Source of the DNA: Caenorhabditis remanei
Lineage: Eukaryota; Nematoda; Chromadorea; Rhabditida; Rhabditidae
Length of the DNA stretch: 64,000 nucleotides
Reading direction: 5' to 3'
Assembly (NCBI RefSeq): GCF_010183535.1
Contig: NC_071333.1
Coordinates: 15,560,587 to 15,624,586 of the forward strand
A program made the position numbers and the translations under genes. The notes beneath the pieces were generated by a model. That model did not search any database. It saw only the letters and a list, made by a program, of their open reading frames with translations, and was not told the origin of the DNA. Of this stretch, positions 12,801 to 23,500 are shown piece after piece (within the stretch, counting starts at the first letter, position 1; each line of letters begins with the position of its first letter).

Positions 12801-14603
12801 AAATTTTCCAAGGAAATCCTTGAATCTCTAAGTGCAACCACAACGACACAAAAAATAAAAAAGTCTCTGTCTCCCCCCTCTTTCTGCTGCGGGGTCGCCA
12901 GGAAGGCGAAAGAGAGATCTGACCCCGCCCATTTCTCGCGTCGCTTCTTTTTTGTCGTTTTTTTGCCGCTTGTGATCTTCATTTAGCTCTTCGCATAGAG
13001 AATAGGCTAGAAAAAAACAGAAAAGTTTGTGGACACAGATCATATGCTGACTTTTCAGAAAACAAAGTAATATGACTGGTATTTACTGAAAAATGGACTA
13101 TTCAATGAGAGATGGTTTGTGGTTATGTTAGGTTTGCCATGCAATTTTTCTGTTGAAAAAAAACAGGTTGGATATTTGACGTGGTCAGTGTTCAATAAAT
13201 ATGTTTGCTAGCCGAACACTTTTTTAACATTATTTTGGAATTTTAATCTGCTAAATTTGCTGAAACAGATATTTTTAAGAATGGAGAAAAAATGACGATT
13301 GCTCGTATGAAACTTGATCAACAAAAGTCTAGTATCAGTTCACAAACTGCGTTTCATAGATAAGGATGGTCATTAAAACTTGCATGGAATGTTTTTTCAA
13401 GGTAAAGTGATGTCACTTTTCGAAAGTTACGGATCTTTACGAAATATTGAAAGGTGACAATTGTTTTACACGTTAAACAATAAAAATTATAGTCCAGGAA
13501 TTTTCCGGATGGAAAATTTTTAACATCATAAGTCTTATGATGTATTGTAAGCAAACCCGGTTTTCAAAGTCATTTTCTACCAAACTTGTCAAAAATCGGG
13601 TTCAAAAATGGGTGCGCATTTCTTAACAAAATTTTAGGAAACTTTTGAAAAGTCATATTGAAAGTATTTAAATTATGTTTAAATTATCAAAAAAAAACAT
13701 TTCAAAAAAAAATTTGATTCGAAACGGGCCGAACAGAGTCGTGCGGGCTGGGGGGCAGATCTGCTTTTAAATAGGAAATGTTCTTCTGTGCTATTTTTAA
13801 AGCTAAAAGACCAAGTTCTGCAAACTATTCACTTTATTGAGTCACATTTTCTTATCTACCTACATTACTTTCATACTTCCTCCCAAAAATGTATTCCGGT
13901 CGAAAAAAAACATTTCTCATTCAGACACTAATCCGATCATCACACTGTACATTGAATCAATTCATGAATAAGATCAGTGAACTTGAACCGAATTCCAAAT
14001 TCCGATTGAAAAAAACCGAAAGAAAATAGAAAAATCGTGGGGGAGAGTGGGCAGAAGGGATGAGTAAATAAAAACATCCTCCGCAAATTGATAGTTTTGT
14101 TAAATTTCAAAAAAAACATCATAAGAAGACAAAATAGGAATTCTGAAATCTTTTCTTCTCGAAAAAACTGAATTCTAGAAAGAATTGAAAGGGTGTTTGC
14201 CTGTTGGAAGGCGTGCACGTCGCACTTTTTACGATCTATGCCCAAACAGTGTCCAGGTACTGGAACTTGTGTGTCTACTCTGTGGTTTCTAGGTTTCCGC
14301 TGATAAAAAACATATGAAAATTCGAATAGTCTACCTAAAACGTGAGTGTGCAGATCAAATACACAGAACGAGGAGTCACAAAACACGCTTTGAGAAGTTT
14401 GAGAAGTGTAGGTCACAACATTTGTTGACCCAGAGAAGGAGAGTCTTAACTGTGGTATCCTATGAGTGACGGGAGGTGAGAGGTTGAAAATTGGAAAACT
14501 GGGAAACACTTTAACACTGATTTTTTGATTTTTTTAACCGTCAGGAGTCACTTACTTCTGTCTCCTCGTTCAATTCTTCTCCATCACTCTGCGAACCTCT
14601 CAT
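9817..14603 (-). CDS. Ras-like protein with degenerate GTP-binding motifs and a C-terminal CaaX box
   Basis: Eight exons in full phase agreement: 14556-14603, 12627-12710, 12208-12330, 11581-11709, 10577-10658, 10407-10504, 10206-10360 and 9817-9955, giving 285 aa. The order of elements matches a Ras-family fold. A beta1/P-loop position reads AVILGTGHKALF. A switch-2/G3 position reads VEITDPGL in place of DTAG, then TDADYAILYYSSVNIDSLQ. A G4 position reads LPILLVCDSDE in place of NKxD, and a final helix reads GEKLAQDLGTRCSFLKISSS. None of the G1, G3 or G4 consensus motifs is intact, so nucleotide binding is doubtful. The tail is polybasic (EKKSEKKKEKK) and ends CIVM-stop, a canonical prenylation box predicting membrane attachment. 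The N-terminus is acidic. An NKIRAS-like or other divergent Ras relationship is possible; I do not recognise the orthologue. Intron 1 is 1.85 kb. Confidence 0.8.
10690..10915. repeat. GC-block dispersed repeat in intron 4 of the Ras-like gene
   Basis: An AT-rich core is bounded by GCCGGTACGGATTCAAAAATG and GGCCCGGCCCGTGACAAG-type blocks, resembling the segments at 13555-13765 and 23600-23855. Ends and target duplication are not clear. Probably an eroded MITE of the CAGACTTGCAA group. Confidence 0.35.
13555..13765. repeat. GC-block dispersed repeat in intron 1 of the Ras-like gene
   Basis: It shares CGGGTTCAAAAATGGG and GGGCCG motifs around an AT-rich core with the copies at 10690-10915 and 23600-23855. 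Termini are not resolved. Confidence 0.35.
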
Positions 14604-15977
14604 TTTGGATAGTGTTGTGTTGAGAAACCAAACTCTAAAAATTATATTAAAATTTTGTCAAAGAATGATACAGAATAGAAGAACACGAGTTTCATGAATC
14701 GAAAATATCAAACTGTTTGTTATTTTTCCGATTGTCCCCTTTGTGACCGCCGTGACAGAAAGAGACAGGACAATAAGAAACAAAGAACACAAAAAAACTG
14801 GCATCATCTATTTTTGACGTCGCCATAGTGAAATTTGGGACGGGATAGATGATGACAGAAAAAGAAGAGCACATCCTTGAGACACATTGTGTCAAAATTT
14901 AAAATTCTAGAAAAGGAAGTGGGGGACCTGAACACTAAACAATTTGAATAGAAGCCTAGAAAAGTACAGTTGTAAAAAACAACTATTTTTGTTCGAACGA
15001 GCAGAAAAATATGGAGCGAAAATCTGAGAAGCACATACGTAGGAGGTAATAACAAGGCGTAAACCAGAATATCAAAACTTGGCCGTCTTGAAAAACAAAA
15101 CAACCGCGTTGTCTTAACTAAAAAAATTTGAAAATAGAAGTCTCGAGCATTTTTGTAAATTAATAACGCTGGGCGATTTGCAAGGCGGATGACTTATCTT
15201 TTTCTCCGCTTCAGAAGGTAAAGAAAGCTGATGTAAATGTATTTTCAAACCACCTGTCATGTTATTGGAGTGAATAAAAATAAAACTAATTTTAGAGAAC
15301 AGAAAATGTATATTGTGACTAATTTATGCCCAAGTTTTACGACTTCCTGCAGAATGCAATATGCAGGTCAGAATATGTGAATGGAATTGATATCAAAATC
15401 AGAGACGTTGAAATCGGGGCAAAGGTAAAGAAAAAAGTGTGAAAGAGAGGAAAGCGGGTGGTGTATTTACACGGCGACTGATAAAGCGTAATTGCACACA
15501 CACACTTGCACGTGGTGTAACCCCTGAAGTAAAGTGATCTGATTTTTTTCCTTATCTTTAATTATAAATGTTTCATTTTTGACATGAGAGAAGCAGGAGT
15601 ACAAGGAAATAACAAATGGAGTTAGAACTCAAAAATCAAACACTTATAATTTGAAAACTGTGAAGCAAACATGGTATAATCAGATCGAAATTTTCAACAG
15701 TATGCTAACGACCGAAACTGCTAACGAAGAAGACTCCTACTTATATCTACGGAAAATAAATCAGGTTACAATATGCCTTAGATGATAAGAAATATTAACT
15801 AATTGGTAATATTCAGAAAAGATATGTTCCACCAAAATCATTTAATATGTAGTTTTGACACTTTATTTTGATACCATAATTATAAGAAAATGATCAAAAT
15901 ACTTGACTGTTAACAAACTACAAAACAAACAAAAATATTTAATTTCTAAAGAATTAAAGTAGACGAATAATTGCTAT
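14604..15977. other. Upstream region of the Ras-like gene
   Basis: It holds the 5' region of the minus-strand Ras-like gene and unremarkable AT-rich DNA, with a short CA run near 15494. I find no exon or repeat structure I can support. Confidence 0.55.
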
Positions 15978-15985
15978 GGAAGTAG

Positions 15986-16302
15986 GGTACTTTATGGTTT
16001 AACGGGTGTTTATTTAATTAACGGGTGTTTATATAATAGACGGGTGTTTTGAGAATTAACGGGTGCAATACCAAAATCTAAGAATTAACGGGTGTTTATA
16101 AATCATTTTTCAGCAGTTTTTATTTTTTCTATTCATTCACTGTTTTATCATTTTCTGTTATTTTCTACCGTTTTACATATATATTTTTAATTATTCCGCC
16201 CGGAATCCCTGATAAGAGTCTTCTGGCATCGCCCGCGTTGAACTGCTAAAGGGTTGTTACTCAATACGTAGTACTGTAAGTGTGGAATCATTTTTAACAC
16301 AG
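15986..16302 (+). repeat. Left terminal inverted repeat of the composite element
   Basis: Complementary to 20269-20586. Five ACGGGTG subrepeats lie at about 16001-16096, followed by an AT-rich stretch and a conserved TACGTAGTACTGTAAGTGTG block near the inner end. Small differences between the two termini show some age. Confidence 0.88.
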
Positions 16303-16391
16303 ATGATCGACTGATATTCTCTATGAAATCTCATATATGTTTATTCATAGATAAAAATGAAGAACTTCAGAGAATTTAATACAAATACTTA

Positions 16392-16550
16392 TTATTCTTC
16401 ATTACTTCCATTGTCCGCTTCGCCTTCATCGAGTCGTGAATATTGATAAAGTTGGGCACCTTCTACCATTACACGTATACGTTCTGTGGTCAAAAATTGA
16501 GTATCGTTTTTATTGACATTCCAGCACCGAAAACATAATTCATTACTATA
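16392..16550 (-). pseudogene. C-terminal coding remnant of the composite element's own protein, interrupted by a Tc/mariner insertion
   Basis: On the minus strand an open frame runs from the TA at 16549-16550 to a TAA stop at 16392-16394. It encodes YSNELCFRCWNVNKND, then TTERIRVMVEGAQLYQYSRL, and an acidic end (DEGEADNGSNEE). The Cys-x-x-Cys-Trp and mixed charged sequence look like real protein. The frame is cut at its 5' side exactly where a TACAGTGC-type mariner end begins, next to a TA dinucleotide. Its position just inside the left terminus and its orientation fit the tail of a transposase or accessory protein of the host element. I do not recognise the family. Confidence 0.5.
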
Positions 16551-17440
16551 CAGTGCGTGCAAAAAGTAGGACCCCCCTCGATTTTGGGCTTCCTGACAAA
16601 ACCAAGAAAGATATCAAAAATCTGAAAGCGTCATCGGATTCAGGGTACGAAATAACCCTAGGAGCCAAATGTTTGTTATCATACCACTTTCAATACCCGC
16701 GCACCGTCCAAAAGTCACTTTTTTGGGTGTGCAATAAGGGTAGGACACCCTTGAAAAATCAGTGGACTAGTGGTTCTTTTTGAGTCGCGGTTGTGGCAAA
16801 ATAATAAAATAATGTTTAATTTATTGTTTTTGTTGGTTTTCTATCATTTTTGTATTCTTCATCTAACTGTATTCATCTTTTTTTCTTGAAAAATGGCATT
16901 TGAGCGCACTCAGTTCAAATCTCTGTTGAAATGTTTGAATTCAGTTTGGATTAAAATTATTCACAGCTAAATATAAATTTACAGGTTTTGTTTTCGGACG
17001 AAAAAAAGTGGAATTTAGATGATCCGGATGGAAACAGATGTTACTGGAGAGATCTCCGCAAGGACCCCCAGTTTTTCAAAACGAGAAACTTTGGAGGCTG
17101 CTCTGTGATGGTGTGTGGTGGATTCTGCAATGGAAAGAAGTTGAAGTTTCAATTTATTACGACTCATGAGACTTCAGCCACTTATCAAGCAACGCTTTAG
17201 AAGACCATCGTTCCTTTTTTCGAAATAAACGACGTTCCCACACCTTTCAGCAGGACAATGTCTATATCCACAGAAGCAACTCTACCATTTTTGTTGGCTC
17301 GCTGCCAACAAAATCAAAACTCTTGATTGGCCAGCTATCAGCCCTGACTTGAACCCCATCAAAAACCTTTGGGGTATCATGGTTCGTTCCGAGCCGGGTA
17401 GATGGAAAATGGCCCTCAAAAAGATTGATTGATAATATGA
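16549..17440 (+). pseudogene. Tc/mariner-like element remnant with inactive transposase
   Basis: A TACAGTGCGTGCAAAAAG terminus lies at 16550, and transposase-like coding starts near 16985. The first catalytic region is FSDEKKWNLDDPDGNRCYW. The second Asp region is FQQDNVYIHRS. The third is WPAISPDLNPIKNLWGIM. The gene is broken in three ways: a stop at 17198-17200, a frameshift between about 17280 and 17320, and Lys in place of the catalytic Glu in DLNPIENLW. The N-terminal DNA-binding domain is not found. I could not find the matching right terminus. Dead copy nested in the larger element. Confidence 0.82.
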
Positions 17441-17724
17441 ACCACAGAGTCCAGAAGTATATAAGACAGGCCAAATTTGAAAATTTTTTTTCCTCGACAG
17501 ATTTCTCATTGTATTTTGAGAAAATGTGAAAACTCATAATTGTTCAAATATGGCGGATTTTTGAAAAGTATGTGATTCTTAACAGAGTTACATAAACTCT
17601 CAGCTAGTCGAATTTTTCTGGATAAGTTAACTCATAGCTGAAACTATCTCTTTATTAGGATTTGATTAACAACAAGTTGGTAAGACTGGAATAATGCTCG
17701 CACAAATTTTATTAAATTAATTTC

Positions 17725-19035
17725 AAAAAGACAAAAACAGAAACGTTACAGTTACACTTTTGTGAAAAACAGAAAAAAATCGCGTGAAAATTAGAAAAAT
17801 TCTGATTTCACGTGATGAACTCGGGCCTTCTCAAAATCGTGACTGTTACAACTCTGGGAATTATCCACGAATCGATGTGTATGAGTTTCAGAGTGCTATT
17901 TACCTGAAATTAAACGAATTGGACGTATTGACATATAAAAAGAAAACGACAAACCTCATTCTGACTAAAAAGAGCGCATTTAGATATCAACACAAACCAA
18001 GAATAACGATAGATTGATAAAAATAAAAAGTGACTCCACATACAATATAATATATCTGAAAATCTGAAAGGATTATTCTTGAAATCGTAATCGTTAAATT
18101 ACCTTCTAAACACTATTGAGTAGACCAATTAGCATTAAAAAAGCCAAGTAATAGAATATGGGGATTGGAAATTATATGAAAAATCTGCAAATCTGTGGTT
18201 ATTCCTTACCTGGATTCAATTCTTTTCTCTGGAATAGGCATATTTCAATGTATACAGCTGTATTTTATATCACATCGTGCAAATTTCCAATCAAGAACAA
18301 TGGGAATACAACGAATCATCAAAACGTGGTTTTCTTTCCAAAATAGATTGTTTTTATAAACGTGGCAGAATTTTAAATGACAAGCCACGTTTAAAAACGT
18401 TTTTTTTTCTTTTTTTAAAGTTACACGTCATTTGTTTTGATGATTCGTTGTATTCCCATTGTTCTTGATTGGAAATTTGCACGATGTGATATAAAATACA
18501 GCTCTATACATTGAAATATGCCTATTCCAGAGAAAAGAATTGAATCCAGGTAAGGAATAACCACAGATTTGCAGATTTTTCATATAATTTCCAATCCCCA
18601 TATTCTATTACTTGGTTTTTTATAATGCTAATTGGACTACTCAATAGTGCTTAGGAGGTAACTTAACAATTACGATTTCAAGAATAATCCTTTCAGATTT
18701 TCAGATATATTATATTGTATGTGGAGTCACTTTTTATTTTTATCAATCTATCGTTATTCTTGGTTTGTGTTGATATCTAAATGCGCTCTTTTTAGTCAGA
18801 ATGAGGTTTGTCGTTTTCTTTTTATATGTCAATACGTGCAATTCGTTTAATTTCAGGTAAATAGCACTCTGAAACTCATACACATCGATTCGTGGAAAAT
18901 TCCCAGAGTTGTAACAGTCACGATTTTGAGAAGGCCCGAGTTCATCACGTGAAATCAGAATTTTTCTAATTTTCACGCGATTTTTTTCTGTTTTTCACAA
19001 AAGTGTAACTGTAACGTTTCTGTTTTTGTCTTTTT
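17725..19035. repeat. 1.3-kb foldback: ~600-bp near-identical inverted arms around a 108-bp spacer
   Basis: The left arm 17725-18325 and right arm 18434-19035 are reverse complements with very few differences. A 77-codon open frame (starting MKIRKILISRDELGPSQNRD) occurs in both arms with only two amino-acid changes (Y/F and D/H). The spacer has its own small hairpin (AAACGTGGC...GCCACGTTT, about 18355-18393). A shorter inverted match (about 17455-17515 against 19290-19355) lies outside, so the palindrome was once larger. A transcript would form a very long double-stranded RNA. Confidence 0.9.
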
Positions 19036-19736
19036 CAATAAAAATGGTCGATTTTTACGTAACTCTTTTTGAAATTGTTTCAAAAAACCAATTTGACAGC
19101 TGACTTGAATCAGTTTCTGCAACCAGTTGAGGAAAAGTTGTAATTTCGTTGAAATTTTCTTGAATTTCTCAGAAACTCTACAATTTTTCAGTTTTCTAAC
19201 TATTTTGGGAGATTCATTCAGTTTCCCCATCAATTCTTGAAATTTCGCACCTCTCAATTTTTTGTGTGAAAACTCACAGGAAAGTTGAAAATTTGCGGAA
19301 AAACTGTCGAGGAAAAAAAATTTTCAAATTTGGCCTGTCTTATATTTTTGAAATGCGTTCAGTATCGGGTTCCAAATATTACACATTTTTTTCCTCGTTG
19401 TACCCTATTTTGCTGTAGTATGAGGTCCCCGGTTCGGCCCCCAAGCCAGAATGTCAACGTGGCAACTACCCGGGTTTCAAAAAGTTGAAGCGCTCGGAGG
19501 TTCATAGGCGTACCCAAGACATCTCTTAAAACGGTTCAGATTCAAGCCGACAACGACAATGCTGGTTTTCTCCCATGACCGTACTTTTATTAGTTGTTAT
19601 GCTGAGAGAATATGTGAAAATTATTTTTAATAATTCCTGTATTCCTTACACCGGAAGCATTCCTTATCAATAGGTGTGGCCCCTCCCCAAACATCTGCAT
19701 TTTATATTATAGCTTATCCAGTCTGACTGTGAAAGC

Positions 19737-20060
19737 ATGCCGTTCAAGACGCCGCAATCGTTTCTCCACTATGTCAGATATGCTCAACTTGTGTTCGGAT
19801 TGTTCTCGACCTCATTCTTCTGTTTCATTCTGGTATTCTTGACAATGTTTGGGGTATTTCACTTTTTACGCTTCTTATCATCGAATTCTTATCACTAGCG
19901 TCGAAACAATGAGCATCTTACTATTCCACGAATAGAACCTCTAGAAGACGATCATACGTTAAACCATGCACGAAATCAATTAAATAAAACTATATACCAA
20001 AATTCACACAAGAATCCGCTACCAATGGTGAACAAACATAAAATCCACGAAACTGGATAA
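19737..20060 (+). CDS. Small single-pass membrane protein gene inside the transposon
   Basis: Two exons (19737-19853 and 19899-20060) with a 45-bp intron (GTATTTC ... CACTAG) give 92 aa. Unspliced, the frame stops inside the intron; splicing restores a clean frame to TAA at 20058-20060. Residues 16-38 form one hydrophobic segment (LVFGLFSTSFFCFILVFLTM). After it comes a basic RRNN turn and a polar, Asn/His-rich tail ending KHKIHETG. No family recognised. The location just inside the right inverted terminus suggests either cargo or a captured host gene. A three-part coding structure (ATG, spliced intron, stop) by chance is possible but not likely at this length. Confidence 0.5.
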
Positions 20061-20107
20061 TTCCTAGAGAATAGATAATTCCTAGATAGAAACTAAATAG
20101 TTCCTAG

Positions 20108-20350
20108 ACGAAACTAGATAATGAGCTAGATAATTCCAATAGCAAGGCTCTCACTCTTGTACTGAAGTATCCAGCACTATGCTCCAGCTCAGAGATTCGC
20201 ATCAACAATGTTCTGGAACTGGTCTATCACCTCAAAGATAGCGGATATCCTGCTCTAATCAAAAAATGCTGTGTTAAAAATGTTAACACACTTACAGTAC
20301 TACGTATTCAGAAACGAACATTCATCAGTTATACGCGTGAGATGCTATGA
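20108..20350 (+). pseudogene. Open coding fragment, possibly mTERF-like, overlapping the right terminus
   Basis: The frame opens after TAG at 20105 and closes at TGA 20348-20350. Its middle encodes KALTLVLKYPALCSSSEIRI, then NNVLELVYHLKDSGYPALIK. The xxLxKYPxLxS...L..L...G pattern resembles one mTERF (mitochondrial transcription termination factor) helical repeat. There is no start codon context or upstream repeats, so at best it is a captured gene fragment. The mTERF reading rests on one repeat and is tentative. Confidence 0.3.
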
Positions 20351-20586
20351 GACTCTTTTCCGTGATTCCGGACCAAATAATTGGAAGTATGTTCATAAAA
20401 CGGTAGAAAATAACAGAAAATGAAAAAACAGTGAATGAATAGAAAAAATAAAAACTGCTGAAAAAATGATTTATAAACACCCGTTAATTCTTAGATTTTG
20501 GTATTGCACCCGTTAATTCTCAAAACACCCGTCTATTATATAAACACCCGTTAATTAAATAAACACCCGTTAAACCATAAAGTACC
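20269..20586 (-). repeat. Right terminal inverted repeat of the composite element
   Basis: Reverse-complement partner of 15986-16302, with the same five subrepeats in reverse (CACCCGT) and the conserved CTTACAGTACTACGTATT block near its inner end. Confidence 0.88.
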
Positions 20587-20594
20587 GGAAGTAG

Positions 20595-23500
20595 TACACT
20601 ATACTGTCAAAATGTGTCAACACAAATTGTGGATTCTGGAGACATCTAGATAATTATTTTGGGATATTAGACCTTTATGATTATTGGCAATTATGCCAGC
20701 ATATCTCAGTTACGTAAACTAGAATGATTCGAAATATTACACATAAACTTCGAACGCGTAGTGACAAAGCCCAAGTAGTACATGACAGTTAATTTTGTGT
20801 CAATCAGTCTACACTTTATTATTCCCCTGATATTTCTTCACAGTTGGATGTGTTACAAAAATTTCTCGAAATACAACTCAGATTTTCAGAATCTCAACTT
20901 GGGTAGTACAACCTATTTCACAGGTGTTTCTGCTTATAACTTACTGTTACATTTACCAAACCTGCAACCAGCCATATACTTATATTTGATGTTTCAAACC
21001 CCCTTTACTAGAAGAATTCCACTTCTCAAACTTCAATCTTCGAATTCTCACAAATCTGTCATTTCAACTCTTTACAATCTGCATTTCTTTTACTCCAATG
21101 TTCATCCATCCGTAGCTTCATTTCTTTCTCTGTAGAATGGCTCAATTAGGGTCACAGGGAAAGGACAAAACAAGTTTTGAAACACATACATAGGCTCTAA
21201 GAAGAAAAAGAAGAGTAAGAAGACATTTCCTTCCCTTCATCATCTTTTTCTTCAATTCGGGTAGACTCCTAGGGGCCTATTCGCCGGTTCCTGTGTCCCT
21301 TCCTCTCACTTTCCATGCTTTATTGAAGGAGAGGACGTCGTCCAAAAGTGCTTCTTGTCTGTGTGTCCCGTCCCGTCCCATCTCATCTTCATGTTTTTGG
21401 AAGGGAGGAGTGACTGGTGGAGAACTACAAAAAATGGGATTATGATGAGGGTAGTGTCGATTTCCTTCCCTCTGTCCCTCATTTTTCTGCTCCACATTTT
21501 TTATGTTCTGGAAGTTTCGGTTAACTATAATACGTTGAACTGGAAACGTCAACGATATCCTGGATGCTATTCAGTCCCCTTTCTTCAGAACATCCCCTGT
21601 TCCACTTTAGTCTTCCTGACATGCGTGAGTCAATAAAGTCAACTACTACACACAAAGCCATTCATCAGAAATCAAAACTTTCGGCTAATGGCCACAAAGA
21701 AACGAAGACTAATCTGTGTCAACCTTTTTGACGGACACCCACCATAAAAGCAGAATGTTTTGAAAGACAGCCGTAAAAAAGGGAGAGCCGGAGACAAAGG
21801 ACTACAACTCATAGCCGTATCAGTATTTTATCGGTCCCAAGAGACTTCCAGGAGATGTCACAAAAACCAAATATTTGGGAATGGAAGAGGTACCTATGCA
21901 TATTTTCTGAATATTTTTAGTAGAAGGCTGTCTTATATAATTACAGGAGTACCATATTGCGAGATGATAGTATTTGTTTTTTTTCTTCTTCATATTTTGA
22001 ATCATGTCCTTAGTATGAACTTGGAAAAAGAAAAAGAACATCTCATGTTTTCTTCATTTTTGCAACATCCTCCGTAATCTGATTTTATTTAATCTCATGA
22101 CCCAACAACTTCGTATTCCATTTTTTTCCAAGACATGTTCCTTCCTAACAAACTTGTGTGCCGACAATAGCATTCTCTTAAAAAACTCATTGCAACTCCT
22201 CTTTCTTCTTCTTCTTACCCTCTTCAGTTTTGAGCAAAACTTGTTGTTCGTCCCGTTCGACCCCATAATTACTTGCTCACTAATTTCTGTTGACTGCACA
22301 AAAAAAGCGGAACACGACGTTTCTGAAAGCAGAAACAGAGAGACAAATAAGTAGTCAATTATCGGAGAGAAAAAAAAACGAAAGCATATACAGAAGGGAA
22401 TAAGGATCATTCTTCTCCCTATTTAACAAGTTGTTACCTTGTCTTAGGCGGTGAATTTTTAGAGTGTTGTTCAGAAAAAATAATCAAGTCTTCTGTGAGA
22501 ATTTTTTATTTCATAAGGTGCTCCGTGAGAAACTTCACTTACTTTGTCTGAATAACATTTTTTAGTATTAACATTTTTAGTATTTTTTTCCATGGGAAAT
22601 TTACTTTACACGTTTTTTCAAAATTGAAAAACCAATATTATCTCAACATTTACACTTTTGAACCCTCAACCATAGTTTTTTTTCTCTCGAAGAACCATCG
22701 AACAAGTTGAAGCTCACTACGTAGTAAGCCGTGACAGGATATAACCGATTATTATGTCATAGTGAAAAGAATATTGCAACAAAACCTTCATATTTCCACC
22801 CACCCTCCATTATCTTGCTGACTATTAAAAGTTGACAACTTTTCTTTGATTGGAAAGCTGTTGACTACTAACTTCTACTATCATTATTTGAACACCAGTC
22901 GTTGAACTAATTTAATAATTTGCTCAATATTATATTCACCTTGTAGTTAATTTAATTCCCTGAATTCGAAACCACAAAAACCCACTGAAAAATGTATACC
23001 CATCCTTCTCATTCATCCGTTTGATTTACGAGGTGATCGTGGTTCGTCCTTTTTCCCCCACTCGACACGCTGTCGAACACATTTGAAAGACACCTCTCAA
23101 ATCTGTTTGTGAAGTGGCACTACGAATGGCTTCTTTTTTATGCGACACAATTTTTTACACATGACAAATTTGAATCTCTGTTTTTCTTTCCGTTTTCATT
23201 GTCTCCCAATTTTGTTTTTGTACTTATTAGTGGTCTGAAATACCAGAAAGCACAAAAATGAAGATCCTTAATTTTCTGAGAAGGCATTTTGTGTACGAAG
23301 CAATTGAAAAAAGACGTGATGATGTTATACATGTTGTAAGAGTGACCTAAACTTGATTACTTAATCAAATCCCATTCTCTAATTCCATTTCTTGCGTCTT
23401 CTATTTTTCCGAATGCAATTTTCGGGCATCTCTTTTCTGTAGTGCATTTTATTCGTTATTTATTTGTTTTTGTCCTCAAGAAGTGTTAACTTCAAAATTA

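Larger units (their letters stand above)
15986..20586. mobile_element. 4.6-kb composite DNA transposon with ~317-bp inverted termini and 8-bp target duplication
   Basis: The left terminus starts GGTACTTTATGGTTTAACGG at 15986 and the right terminus ends with its exact complement at 20586. The inverted match runs about 317 bp on each side (15986-16302 and 20269-20586). A perfect 8-bp duplication GGAAGTAG flanks it (15978-15985 and 20587-20594). Each terminus contains five copies of an ACGGGTG-centred subrepeat. Long termini with subrepeats and an 8-bp duplication fit MULE-like elements better than typical hAT elements; no full transposase is present to confirm this. The interior holds a minus-strand coding remnant cut by a Tc/mariner copy, a 1.3-kb foldback, a small intact TM gene and a possible captured fragment. 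It is likely non-autonomous now. Confidence 0.9.

Noticed and set aside
12828..13043. Minus-strand frames inside intron 1 of the Ras-like gene
   Set aside because: They do not join neighbouring exons in phase and show no conserved sequence pattern.
17784..18017. 77-codon frame in the foldback taken as a real gene
   Set aside because: It is present in both arms of a palindrome with no start context or family; survival in two copies is explained by recent duplication. Kept only as a repeat property.
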